A DNA stretch of 64,000 nt from Trochalopteron elliotii (lineage: Eukaryota > Chordata > Aves > Passeriformes > Leiothrichidae): NCBI GenBank assembly GCA_024734555.1, contig JANPWX010000215.1:940012-1004011 (forward strand), read 5' to 3'. Below, in pieces: positions 13,701 to 25,456 of this stretch. The first letter of the stretch is position 1, and every line of letters begins with the position of its first letter. Made by a program: the position numbers and the translations under genes. Below the pieces are notes generated by a model. That model was given only the letters and a program-made list of their open reading frames with translations. It made no database searches and was not told where the DNA came from.

Positions 13701-16190
13701 TATTTCCTTAACAGTCCAAACATAGAGACCTTGCTTTTCCATTTTATCATAATGGTCTGATACTTATATTATTATGTATCAATGAATCTCAACATATTTC
13801 CAGACATGGAAGTTTAAGCAGCTGGATTATCCATGAAAAATAAAAAACATGTGCACAAAAATCCAAATCCCACTGAAATGCATGGAAATGTCTCTGATCT
13901 CTCCAGCAGACTTTGGATTCAACTACAGGAGGGTGAAGGATTTGGTTATACTTTGGAAGCATCATAAATATAATTTGATCACAATCCTGTCAGAAATCTT
14001 GGACTGTCTGGTCAGTGTGCTTTCTTCTGAGATACAACTTCAAAACATTTTGAAACATTGAACTGTTCACTTTTTAGAAAAAACACCTGCAATATAATTT
14101 GGAGCTATCCCTATGCAAAATCATCTTCTTGAATAGCCTAAGATAAACAGTTTCAGGTTTTCAGTGTAACTGATAGAAACTGTTTGTCTATTTTTGTTCT
14201 GTCTCTTCAACAAAAAAACAATCAATGCAGAACAACATTCTCTCTAAATGTAGAAATAGTCTGAAAAATATTTGTGTGCGAAATTCTTTCAAAAGAATTA
14301 TTTAACACATCACACCTTTGCCCAGAATGTATCTTCTATTTTCCGCATTATTTATTTAATAATATTAGTAGTAGTTTGATGGAAATTGCTGCCTACAACT
14401 GTGTTTATATAATATAGTAAGTAATATATTATGAGCACTGAGTAATATATTATGGGCACCTCTTTTAAACTTAGGGTTTCTCTCTAAAGTTCATCAAAAA
14501 GTGTGATTTGGTTCTGGACATTGGAGTTTTGCTGCCTTAGAGTCAGTGATTACGTTTCTGTGTCTGAGACAGCTGGATGCCTGTCAATGCCTGCAAACAT
14601 AAGCTTGAGTTACTAAAGAGGTTTAGGAATCCAAAACCCACAGAAATCCTGTCATAAAATTACTGATTCCATCAGGAATCTCTGCTTTAACTATCAAAGA
14701 TATATGGAGAACTGCCCCAGTGGGAAAAAACCCAAACTAGCCATGCTTTCCAAAGTGCTGGAATACATATAAAACCAGAGTATTTCTGAGATAGAATGAG
14801 AAATATTTTGATCAGTCATATTCCATTCAGAATAGATATGTATACTTTCTAAATACGTATACAGCATTTTTCATCTTCATAAGTACTTTGCTGATGTTAA
14901 TTAATCCTCACAATGAGGCAGCTGATAAATTAAGGTGGATGAAGAATTCACAACAATTAATTTATCTAGGAAATATATTTATTTTCCTAAGTGGGAAGTG
15001 CTCAAGAACAGACAAGGAGTTTCACTCCCTTATTTGTACTTCATAACAATCGAGTTAAAATTTTATGCAAATGTAATTCAGTCAATGGAATTATTTAATG
15101 TGGCTGGGTTTGACGAAGAGGCTTCAAGAAATTGTCTGATTTGCATTGCTCTTGAACCAGCAACACTCCCAGGTTCCCCACACACATCTTGTACATGCCT
15201 GCTCCCCAGTAATGACCAAAGACCTAGCTATGTAGATTGGTTTGGGGGAAGAAACCTGTGATTTTCAGCTGGATTGGAGCAATGACAAACTTCCAGTTGG
15301 TCTTGGATGCAAAGGATTGAGAAACTTTCCCTCAGAACACATCATGGCGCATAGCTCACTTTCAGTCAATATACAATGAACAGCACCCAATTTAACAACT
15401 CTCAGATTTAACACTCATGGAAATGGCCTAGCACTAGACGGTATTTAATATTTGTAGCCTCATGATTAAGATGAGCTGCCCATGTTACATTAACCTGCAG
15501 TTCCTGATACTGCTGCTGCTGGTTATATGTTGTGACCTGCAGCTACAGACACTTACACGCTGCATGAGAGTCCCAGCGGACAGCAACATATGTAATTTAC
15601 TGCTGCTTAGTCTGCTTTGAGTCAAGCTATTCCTGCTTGTTTGGCACCACCATTTTAAAAGGTAATGTCAGAAAAAGAAACAAGGAGGCAGCACACCGCT
15701 GACAGATCAAAAAAATTTTTTTTCTAGCACTTTAAACAGCAGGCGAGTTATATATGGAGTAAAGTAGGAAGGGTACATGCCAGCTCATAAATTTGTCATA
15801 AGAACTTCTGTGCTCCTTGCTACAAAATTACATTGTGGGCAATGGGAATATTGCAACGGAACCTATAGAAATATTTTAATAATATGAGATTTTGCTAAAG
15901 AAAGCATTTCATCATTTAAGAAAGAGTTCTCTGTTCTGCAGTGGAGAAAAGGACACCTCCAGGTAAAAGTGCACCTTCTGTAATAGCCAAATATAAAATT
16001 TTCATTAGAAGAAACAAGTGTGCTTGAGAGCAGAAAATGAATGCAGACAGGAAACTGTTGTGGCTTCTCCAAAGCATAGAAATAAATTAATTGCAGAAGT
16101 AAAGTGAAAATACAAGAGTACTTGCGAATCCTGGCTTTCTTTCTGAGGTGCCAAGTTAAAGGTCTACTCAATACAAAGAAACAGGCGCCT
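10710..16190. other. Anonymous AT-rich sequence
   Basis: No gene or interspersed repeat recognised. A small direct duplication is present near 14421-14459 (period 21) and a GC-richer patch with CTG triplets at about 15480-15610. Open frames are short and carry no known motif. Confidence 0.45.
14421..14459. repeat. Short tandem duplication, 18 bp, period 21
   Basis: GTAATATATTATGAGCAC at 14421-14438 recurs at 14442-14459 with one substitution. A local replication-slippage duplication. Confidence 0.8.
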
Positions 16191-16191
16191 C

Positions 16192-16627
16192 TGTTGAAGT
16201 TTCTCTCGTGGTGGGGGCAGCTACCGGCTACCAGTGAATCCCTCCAGACCACAGAAATATCTCGTGTGGGTTCATCAGCTCAGCACGCTGCTGCGTGGTT
16301 CAGGCTTGGATGAAGGAAACATTTGGGTTAATAAGGATGTTTATTCAGTGCAGCCATGTGGAAGGGGTTTTGCCAGAACCCCTTCTCAGCATGGGGGAAG
16401 CGTGGTGAGAGAGTGGAGAGAGAGAGCGAGTGGGCGCGGTGTGTCCCCTTTGCCCAGCTCGGGGGCTGGGCAGGGAAACACCGACCCAATGGGGAATGGA
16501 AGGGGGAGGGGTTACATCAGGAGGATCCACAGGGGTAGGAATGGGGGGGGTGGAAGGAACATACCAAGTACAGACTTATAACAAATACTGATACAAATAT
16601 AAAAACCTGAAACTCGGTCGCTACACA
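16192..16627 (-). mobile_element. Solo LTR of an endogenous retrovirus
   Basis: A 436-bp block, more GC- and CpG-rich than its surroundings. Read on the minus strand it begins TGTGTAGCGACC and ends CTTCAACA, so it has the TG...CA ends of an LTR. The 4-base word CCTC flanks it on both sides (16188-16191 and 16628-16631), consistent with a target-site duplication; a 4-bp duplication is usual for gammaretrovirus-like (ERV1) elements. A minus-strand AATAAA lies at 16340-16345, a plausible polyadenylation signal about 150 bp before the 3' end. No gag, pol or env sequence adjoins either side, so it appears to be a solo LTR left by recombination. Open frames across it are not genes. Confidence 0.7.
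16340..16345 (-). promoter_or_regulatory. Polyadenylation signal within LTR
   Basis: AATAAA on the minus strand, placed as expected for the R region of the LTR. It is followed on that strand by a T-rich/GC-poor stretch. Functional use is not shown. Confidence 0.45.
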
Positions 16628-16631
16628 CCTC

Positions 16632-17939
16632 TAAGAGAAATTTTGAATACTGCCAGCAGAGATTAATGCCATTTGTTTCTTTTTGCTTATCCTACAGAGA
16701 TCTCAGGTTGACCAGGTTCCTTGTTTAGGTGCTTCTCTTGGGTAAGAGGTGACAATGTAGAAAGCCTCCCTCTAAAACAGATTTAATTTGCCCAGAGCTG
16801 CCAGGGAGGTTTCCTGGTGCTGGAGAATTTCTCCTGCTGCACCAGGACAGAGTGCTGCTGGAGAAGGGAGCTTTGTGCCCTCTTCTCTGCATAGTGCTCA
16901 CAGTAGTAATAACAATAATAATAAAAAAAATGGATAAGAACAGGCATTAAGTACTTCTATTCTTTTTCTACTTTTTGCAAAAATACTTTAAAAATTGTAC
17001 TTAAATCTTTGAAATTCAAAATAGGTCCTTTGAAATATTTTCCTTAAATGGAATTCAAAGCTTCTAACTAGCTTTTGATTTCTCTGCTATATAATTTAAA
17101 GAGATCATAAACATGACATATACTTGGTTATCTTCCAATGTACCTCTCCAGCATTAGAACAAAAAACAAGTTTCCAAGCTGAAGCCAGACTGACCCTGGC
17201 TTTACCCTATGGTTGAAAGAAAGGTTTAAACCTAGTCCAGTTACAGCCATGGAAAATGGAAAACAATTAAATGTTTCCTAATTGCATTATCCCCTATTTT
17301 TGAAGTTAATAAAAGCATAATCTATTTGTACCTGCCATCTGCCTTAGGAGACAGCAGAAGATAATGAAAATATTTTACTATCTATTTTCAAATTATAAGC
17401 TGTTGTTTCCAAAGAAAGTCAAACCCCATGTATATTATCACTTTATTGTTCTCCAGGGACTGCAGTCACTATAGTGATTGTAATTACATGGCTTCATTAA
17501 CTTTCTACATTCTACCTGTTATGGGGGTTTCACATTAAGAAAATTTGCATATACAGGAAATGAATACCGTTTGCAAGAAGCTAATGTCATTAAACATTTA
17601 AGCAGTCTCTCTCAAGTAAACAAGGAATTTTTGCTAGAATATCCTTTTAGTGTGCATTTAAATCCAATGCAGTCTCAATAGTCGCTTTAAAGAAAAACAT
17701 ACAAAAAACATTTAGAGTAAGCAAGAGCCATCTTAAGAAAACTGCTTTAAAATTGGAAATAATTCAATTACTCTCACAATCATTACAATGCATAATCAGG
17801 TGTAATATCCTCCTGTCAGATTAATACTAAGTCATGGTTAAGAGGGTGTATGTGTGCTTATGATATACTCTAACCAGTGACCTATATTTTAATAGCACAA
17901 CCCAATGATGACTTGCATTTTCCATCCAATAATTGCCTA
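16632..17939. other. Anonymous sequence
   Basis: No gene seen. A GC-rich patch with CTGCTG wording lies at about 16790-16880 and an AAT-rich patch at about 16905-16930. The rest is unremarkable AT-rich sequence up to the assembly gap. Confidence 0.45.
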
Positions 17940-17948
17940 NNNNNNNNN
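17940..17948. other. Assembly gap (9 N)
   Basis: Nine Ns separate anonymous sequence on the left from a tandemly repeated LTR segment on the right. The true gap length is unknown. The position at the edge of a 39-bp tandem array suggests collapse of the array during assembly. Confidence 0.95.
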
Positions 17949-18043
17949 TGGCTCTCCACGGGCTGTGGGTGGATCCTGCACCCCCATGGCTCTCCATGGG
18001 CTGTGGGTGGATCCTGCACCCCCATGGCTCTCCATGGGCTGCA
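17949..18043. repeat. 39-bp tandem repeat, about 2.4 visible copies
   Basis: Units start at 17949, 17988 and 18027 (partial), each beginning TGGCTCTCCATGGGCTG; unit 1 has a single C for T. The unit corresponds to one of the imperfect internal near-repeats of the LTR (the segment with GGAGCAGATATACACCTGCAG in the copy at 56 kb). The left end runs into the gap, so the copy number is a minimum. Confidence 0.85.
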
Positions 18044-18426
18044 GGGGCACAGCTGCCTCACCTCAGGCTGCACCACGGGCTGCAGGGGAATCTCAGCTAT
18101 GGCACCTGGAGCACCTCCTGCCCCTCCTTCTGCACTGACTGTGGTGTCTGCAGGGCTGCTCCTCTCACATGTTCTCACCTCCTCCTCATTGCTGCCTGGA
18201 ATTAAAATCGTGCTACAGCCTTTGTTTTGATTTCTTCTTAAATGTGTTACCATAGAGGTGTTACCACCATTTCTAATTGGCCCAGTTTTGGCCACTGGCA
18301 CATCCATCTTCAGAGCCATCAGGGACTGGCTCTGCTGGATGTTGTGGAAGCCTCTAGTAGCTTTTCACAGAAGCCACCACTCTGGCCTCCCTGCTACCAG
18401 AAATCAGACAATGCAAACCCAAAACA
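17949..18426 (-). mobile_element. LTR of an avian endogenous retrovirus, cut by gap
   Basis: Read on the minus strand this begins TGTTTTGGGTTTGC and carries the same ordered blocks as the plus-strand copy at 55973-56668. These are a GGTAGCAGGG-like start, an 'accaaggtca'-type block (here near 18140), a gagcagagattcccctgcag-like block and a 'gtgaggcag' block. The two copies are therefore one family in opposite orientations. The 3' part of the LTR is missing: it lies in or beyond the gap at 17940-17948. Close to the gap a 39-bp unit is tandemly repeated. I remember this as a common bird LTR with internal near-repeats, but I do not assign a name. The long open frames over this block are artefacts. 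Confidence 0.65.
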
Positions 18427-19477
18427 AGTAGGAACACAGATGTTTTTTAGTCTGTCACATTTTCATTTCATGAGCTCAGTGCAAGCCCACCAATACCAAA
18501 GGATGTGGGGTTATTTTTTGTTTGCTCAAGCAAGTTTTTACAGAATATACTTAGCTGCTGACTTCAGTAGATATAAAATTTTAGAAACTTATTTTGCTTT
18601 GAAGCCTTTTGCCTTGTCCAAAACTCTTAATGTAGCATTATGCTTTAATACAATGTGTGCCTACCTCTTTTAAAGAATCTGACCTGATTCTTATTTAATC
18701 CCATTCTGTGTTGTGTTTCTAACACTGCTACCATAGTTGTCTACTTTCTCTTGACTGTGATGTTCACCCTTCTGATATTTTTTAAATATTATACCAGCAA
18801 ATACCAGTGGAGCACATGTGTTATTGTTTCCTTTAGGAATCTTACAGACCTATGTCATTTTTGGGGACAATTCTTTTGATGTAAGTAATTTTCTTATACA
18901 GTTTAGGGGAGGATAAAATGTGTAACTGCCTTTTGTAGATTCTACTTTAAGGAATTCAGAGGTTCCAAACTGAAGAATGGACATTCTAGTACCTAATTTA
19001 TAGGTGCTTAAGGTCTTTATTAGTTCTCGTTCTTCACACTTTGTCCTTAGTATCTCTCTGAATTAGACTTTATCTTTAAACTTTTTTCCTTTTCTAATTT
19101 TCAGTAAAGCAAAAAATACCACAAAACCATTTTTTCCCCCGGGCTATTATTGGGTTTATATTTGTTCAGTACTTTGAGCTCTTCTGTTGAAAATTTCTAT
19201 AACAATATAAAGCACAATGAGCTGGACTTCATCCTGTTGTTTGAAGATGTAAAGGAAGCATGAGAAGGTCCACCAAGTTCCCTATTTTACCACTTCTGAG
19301 TGCAATATCTATCTTTTGCTTACTCTGAATACAAGGATTATATCAAACTGGTAGCCATCCAGCCATTTTGACAGGGGGAACAAAGAAAGAAGTAGACCAA
19401 TATATTAAGAAGGAAGTCTGAGGTTTATCTGTGAAACAACACACCTGGTTAAAGAAGCTTCTCTTATTTCATGAAGT

Positions 19478-19514
19478 AGTATTCAGCTATTCAAGCAGTA
19501 TTCAGCTATTCAAG
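19478..19514. repeat. Tandem duplication of 18 bp, period 19
   Basis: AGTATTCAGCTATTCAAG occurs twice in direct succession, with one extra base between the copies. Confidence 0.85.
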
Positions 19515-20085
19515 GCCATGGATTTTGTGAAAATTTCCTGATCATATTTAGTAGGAAATTCAGCGCATAAATTCTCCTGTGGTTATTCCAGTTGAGCTGC
19601 CTTATTTTGCAGGGAAACAAATGAGAAGCACTCACACAAGCTCTGCAAAGCTGAGAGTGATGAAGTTTTTGGGCAATACAGTTGGTTTGTGCTGTAAATC
19701 CCTCCAGTATGGCTGCGCAGGCACCTGGTCCTGTGCTCTCTCTCTTTCCTTTTCTCAGGATGCCTTATCATTGCAGGGAGAGATGGGCTTGGGTGAGGGA
19801 AGAGTTTTTCTTCTGTCACCTCCACGAGGGTCATGAGCTCAGTAGGAAGCGAGTGAGAGGGAAATGTACTAAATGTACTAAACGAGGTGCTAATGACTCA
19901 GGAACTATGGTGTGAAAGGGCTCATGTGTGAGGGAAGTCTCCAGTACTCAAGCCCTTTTTCCAGAGTACAGCAGATAAACCATACATAACTTCTCTGAAT
20001 TTAGGTTTTCTTGCCTTTTCACCTCAGGATTGTCAGTTATTTCTCATTTATGAGCTCATTTTCTTGGTATGACCCAAATGCTTCC

Positions 20086-20101
20086 TTTTTTTTTTTTTTT
20101 T
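20086..20101. repeat. Poly-T tract
   Basis: A 16-base T homopolymer; it gives the lysine run in a minus-strand open frame that is not a gene. Confidence 0.8.
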
Positions 20102-20815
20102 CACTGATTGACCTGACTTTCTTCCAATAGAGAGATAGATTTCTTGTTTGCAACAGTTCATGTTAATGGCTTCTCTTACATCCTTGCCTTGGGCAGTATG
20201 TTCTTCAAAGTATATGATGTACTTCATAGTATACTTCAAAGTATAAGTGACTTTCCAATTCCATACTACAAGTATTCAGACACTGTTTGAAATATATAGT
20301 TTCCTAGATTGCAACTATTGATCTAATTTTGTTACTGGAATCTAATGGTGAAAAATCTTTCTTCTCTCAACTACCTATTTTTTCCCCCTATATCTTGCTT
20401 TGCTTAACTTATTTCCTTACTTATGAGCCCCCCTTTTTTTTTTCATTCTCAGCAGTTATACTTCCTTTCCTTTAACAGCTGTTCTTAAGGAATTTCACTG
20501 TTGTATATTTATCTGTGAGCTAGACTGTTTTACTCTCTTGGTACCTGCTGTCTTTACTTGAAGCCTCTAAACCAGTAATTGGTAACAAGTTTCTCTCAGT
20601 GGGTTTTACACACAGCTGCAAGGCAGAAAATAAACAGTTCTTTCAAGTTTACACTCTTAGGGTTACAGCTGTATACTAATGACTTCCCCAGCTTGCTAAT
20701 GCAATTTTTAAAGAGATATCATCCCTTTGTATTAGCAGATTTCTAATGGCCTTACCACAGTTAAGGCATTACCTTGTAATGAAAGCGGTGAGAACATGAC
20801 ATCAGAACAATTTCC

Positions 20816-20845
20816 TTCCTAATTAAAGTATCTTTCCTAATTAAA
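20816..20845. repeat. Paired TTCCTAATTAAA motif
   Basis: TTCCTAATTAAA at 20816-20827 is repeated exactly at 20834-20845, an 18-bp period. The core TAATTA is the usual homeodomain site, but such words are frequent in AT-rich DNA, so a regulatory role is only a guess. Confidence 0.4.
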
Positions 20846-21360
20846 CTAGTCACTGGTGTGTAAGTCCGTAGCTTTTCATCAAAAAACAATTCACATCCCA
20901 AAAGTTTTTTAACATTATAATTTCTTTAAAAATTGTTGTAGGAATGTCCAATACATTTTCACTCCTAATTATTTCAACACTTGAATTAAAAATAAATTGT
21001 AGAAAAAAACATATAGTGTGAATTAGGATTGTTCAGAATTTTCTTTTCATGTTTTTTGAGCAGGAATATTCAAGTACATATAACAGGTGGAATATTTTTG
21101 CTTTTATTAAAAAATCTATGAACATATTTTTGTCAGTAAAAACAAAGAAAAAAAAATCAAAATGCAGTCTTTAGCTAAAGTGTCCTGTGCTTTTCTTCTT
21201 AAGTCTTTGAAAAAAAAATCCCCAAAGAAACAATGTTTCTTAGAAAGTCTGAGGAGGGTAAAATAAATATTTATTCAGCTATTCCAATCTCAATAAGCTA
21301 GGTCATGATTTAATACACAAAAGGATATATGTTTTGCTGAAAATACAATTTTGCATAAAC

Positions 21361-21383
21361 TGTGTATATGTGTGTGTGTGTGC
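21361..21383. repeat. (TG)n microsatellite
   Basis: A TG dinucleotide run with a TA interruption at its start. Confidence 0.8.
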
Positions 21384-24300
21384 AGATAGAAGAGAAAAAT
21401 AAAGTTAAATAGAATTAATACACCTTTTGTAACTAAACTTATTCTATTGAGGTTTGGTTTGGTTTTTTTTTTTTCACCTTCTAAAGAAACCTTTTCAAAG
21501 GTTTCAGAGATTTTTCTCTCAAGCTATTCCATTATTGGCATCCAGTTTGGTTTGGGTTTTTTACAGAATGAAACAGTAATTCTAGCTTGCTCTTGTTGTT
21601 TAAGCTTTACATGTGACTTTCATCTCCTAATAATACTTCAAAAGCTTACTTAACAAGCTCAAAAAGTATCTACAGTATTTTACACAGGTATGCAAATCAG
21701 ACTACTAAAGGCTTGGGATGCTGGGGAAATGTGGTTATTCCCATCATAAATACAGTGGCAAGAAGAAAAGATTCATCCCCCTGATTTTGAATGGTGGACA
21801 TTGTGATTGTACAATGGAAGAGGGATAACCTCCTGACTTAAGAGGGAGTGGCACAATTGCTGATATTCCTGTATTTACCCCTCCCACTGCAGCAAAATAG
21901 CAAATTGCTCAAGGTCACACGGAATTGAGTTTGGGCTCTAATTTTGTCATGCTTATTCATGTCTTATCTATAAAATGGCTCTGCGCTGCTTGTTAGAGCA
22001 ATGCTCTGTGCAGGGCATCTTGTAAGTACTTTGGAAAGAAGTATAAATCCTTTGTTTTCCTATGTCAAGAGCAGAAAGAGGAAACACCTAACAACAACAA
22101 GGAGGATCTGGTACCAACTTCAATGCCTGAGTTCCTTGACTGCAGCTGTCCACGGCATGTTGATGGATGGGAAGGTGAGGCCAAGGTGTGAGAAACCAAA
22201 TGCTCAAGTGTATCTTCACACAATGGCTGTGTGTTAGCATAAATCTGAATTTCCTTTCTAAGAAGCACATGCAAAGCTAGAGGAAATACTATATTAAAAC
22301 ACTGTTTTTTCAGTTGACTCCTGTGAATAGTCAGCTGACTATATTAAAATACATACTACCAGATATTCTCCCTTTAACTTCTGTTAGTCAAAGGCAGAAA
22401 AATGGGACTAAAAGTATAAATCCATGATAACTACAAATGTAAGGGAGCAGAATGTGTTTTTACAAATTTTCTGTCATTTAGGTAACTACCACCTTCTCTA
22501 GTTCTATGTCCAGAATGCCAGAGGCAATGTGGAAATGGCAGCTTATTTTTTTCTTTTGAAATGTTTTTTCTATTACTTAAGATATTATGTGTTAGATGTA
22601 AATAAATCTTTAATTTCCTGTCTTCAGGGAACAATAACCTCTTATTTGACTCATTACATTGAAGATGTAATATGCATGGACCATTTGAAGTAGTAGGAAT
22701 ACGATTTCCCAGAGAGTGGAAAAGAAAGCATGTTTTTTAGACATTTCATTCAGTAAAGTATTCTGAAGGGCATTATTTGTACTTTTTTATTAGTTTCAAG
22801 CTAAGAGATACAGGTTTATATTATTTTAAATGAAGTAGTACTTCTGTAAGTCGTATCCTGTTGAAATGACTGACAACAGATAAATGTGTGACACCACTAC
22901 TTTCTAAATACAAAGTCTAACATGACTGTTCATGGAATAGTGCAGTCTATGAAGTGTTTTGAAATTAAAAACATCATAATGGTGACAAATAGAAAACTGG
23001 ACAAAACTACTAGAGGTGTCATGGTACCTTTGGCTCCTGAACAGAGTATTCTCTCTTTTAATATTGATTGCAAGATAAGAAGCATTTGACTGTCTACAAA
23101 ATGAGAACACAATCAGCTTGACCACATTATACTGTTGCACGTAAGAATTCTTAAGGCTGTTTAACAAATGATTTTTTTCCCACTTTTCATTAGAGGCCTT
23201 TGTTGCCATCCAATCTTGATTTTAGAAATTAAAGCTAACAACCAGATTGAAAGAAAATACAGACTGACAGCATGGGGCACAGTCTCAAAGCCACAACTAA
23301 CAGCATGAGGCAAAGCAAACCTCAAGCTATTCCAGCTCTTAGAGAAGGAACGGGGGTGGAAAAAGCATTTGCAGGAAAACTCAATTATAACAACCCACAG
23401 CTATGGTAAAGCACTTGTGAATGTTGACACTAACGCTTTTTTCTGCTTAATGTTTTAATTAAATACCTATAAGCCAACTCGTCTTCTCAGTCAGTGTCAG
23501 AGTAGTACTTCTCTATGGATAAATGTTTACAGCAAAAATTCTGCTGAGGGTTTCAGCAAACAAGTCTCAGAGAACTGAGAAGGCTTTCAGCAGAGGCACT
23601 TGAGATCAGGAAAGCACCAGTGATTAGAAACTAGCAGTACAATAACAGGACGATTTAATCCACCCAAATGTCAGTCACTGGTTTACAAGTTGGCAATCCC
23701 ATCTTCATCTGCAGGCAAAAGGGCACTGGTTAGTCATCTGTTTAATTCTCTTGCTGCGGCATGTCACTTGGATGTTGAAGGAAAATCCCTTGATTCACTC
23801 TGCCATTTCTGACAGTCTCCCTCTAGACCATATTAATAAGCTTTTTAGAAAAGTGAATGGAGAATAATCAGCAAGCAGCCTGCACTCAAAATGGAGACAG
23901 AACAGACAGCAGAAATGCCTTCTTTCCTTTCTAGTTATGGTGCATAGGTGACCCTTCTCTCACAGAGCAGCAAATAATTTAGACTAAGATTGCCTTTGAA
24001 AGCCACAACATGATTAACTACTTCATGCATGCAATGTCTGTCTAGCTTCAAAACCTGATTCTCTGCAATGGAAAAGATTCAGCTGTATTTGAATTAGATT
24101 TATGAAACGTGTTAACAAGTAGCACAAACAGATAGAAAGGCTGCCTGGCATCCCAGAATATCTGGGGAATTTCAGTCAGAAAACAAACATGTTAGTCTTT
24201 AATGTAGGCTCACATCTCATTATAAAATCACAAGTGGAATGAGACACACTTTGCCTTTGTAACTGTGTTTCCAGGAGGCAGGTAAGTGTCATGCTACAGC

Positions 24301-25257
24301 CAGTCCTGCTAAGATCTGCATGATTTTAATATATTTTGAAAGCAAATAATTTTCTAGATAATGGGGGTCTTGCTGTGGACATTTCCTGTTTTTCTCTATT
24401 AATAATTTCTCTATTGCCAGCTGTAAATTGAAATTGTCAATAGCTTTGTTTAACCTATTATGCTCTGACTGTTTTAAGGTGTGACTGAAAAACAAACTGT
24501 TTCAGGGCATCCTTATTTTCTTTTGGGTAGAATTAGCTGGTAAGGCATTATTAAGCACTGAGAATGAGAAAACAGAAACCTTGGAGCCCTGAAAACCCTT
24601 TTTATTTCACTTGAAGATGAAGGAAGTAAGCACTATTGAAAAACAAGTTCAAGCTATGCACTTAGAGACAAGAAAAGTGAAAGGAGGTTAAAAGGAGAAG
24701 GAAAGAAATGTAATCCTGTATGATGTGGTAAGATGTAGGTAAGGCTCGGGGAGGAATTTGTCAAGCAGAAAATTGACAAAACCTGCTATTAATTATTGTG
24801 CTGATGCTATCAGTGGCATTACCATAATCAAAAAGTGAGGCGTGAACAAAATTCATGAGGCGCTAGGTCGCTTGGGGGTTAAATCATTTATTCTCAAAGG
24901 AGATTTTAAGAAAAAAACATAATTAGCAGTAAGACAGAGCACAAGAATTATTTTATATAGCCCATGTAGTCAGTACTATCTCAGTGACAAACTCAGACAC
25001 TCTCCTGTTTGTGTGGAAAGCAATAGAAGACATGGAAGGAGATCTTTTCTGCCAGCTGCAGCTACCAGGAAAGAAGATTGTATTACATTTAAGCAGCTTT
25101 TTCTTATAGAAAAGTTAGGTTCTCTTTAAAAATATAAGTCCCATATTCCAAAGTACCATGGATAAAGGAAAAGAAAAATGCTGAATTGGTTGCTTCTATG
25201 AAGCACCTTTTTATTTATCTTCTTTTTCCTTTAGAGAGTGTAAAACACAGCAGCAAA

Positions 25258-25456
25258 GACTGAGACAAGTAGGCACCACTGTTTTGGAACATTTCGTCCA
25301 GGGAGATGGTGTAGCCACCATCCCTGAAAGTGTTAAAGAAGCAACTGGACATGGCACTTAGTGCTATGGTTTTGTTGGCATGGAGGTGTTTGGTCAATGG
25401 TTGGACTTGATAATCTTGGAGGTATTTTCCAGCCTTAATGGTTCTATGATTCTGTG
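25258..25456 (+). mobile_element. CR1 LINE 3' end, 5'-truncated
   Basis: About 200 bp of the CR1 tail: the end of ORF2 (the block encoding the trp-rich 'WNRLPxE' region is decayed to 'ttttggaacatttcgtccag'), then the 3' UTR words 'ggttggacttgataatcttg' and 'ttttccagccttaat'. It ends in the CR1 terminal repeat TTCTATGATTCTGTG. 5' truncation is normal for CR1 insertions. The minus-strand open frame over it is a shadow. Confidence 0.85.

Larger units (their letters stand above)
18430..25255. other. Anonymous AT-rich sequence
   Basis: No exon or young transposon recognised. It contains minor simple repeats, a duplication at 19478-19514 and a paired TAATTA-type motif at 20816-20845. A GC-richer patch at 19650-19860 is open in several frames on both strands (77-85 codons), but no product is recognisable and the frames overlap one another, so I do not call a gene. 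Confidence 0.45.

Noticed and set aside
15480..15610. Stretch with CTG triplets and CAACATAT/ATATGTTG words, considered as a hairpin or exon
   Set aside because: Only 8-9 bp of pairing at long distance and no open frame with splice sites that I could support.
15863..16252. 129-codon minus-strand open frame
   Set aside because: It starts inside the solo LTR and runs into anonymous DNA; no known domain.
17882..18319. 145-codon minus-strand and other long frames with X residues
   Set aside because: They span the N gap and the 39-bp tandem array of an LTR; repeated codons are not a protein repeat.
19579..19915. Overlapping open frames on both strands in a GC-richer patch
   Set aside because: Three mutually overlapping short frames without motifs are a composition effect.
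21885..21970. Possible MIR/L2-like words ('gctcaaggtcacac', 'tctataaaatgg')
   Set aside because: The two words would belong to opposite strands of such an element and the rest does not match.
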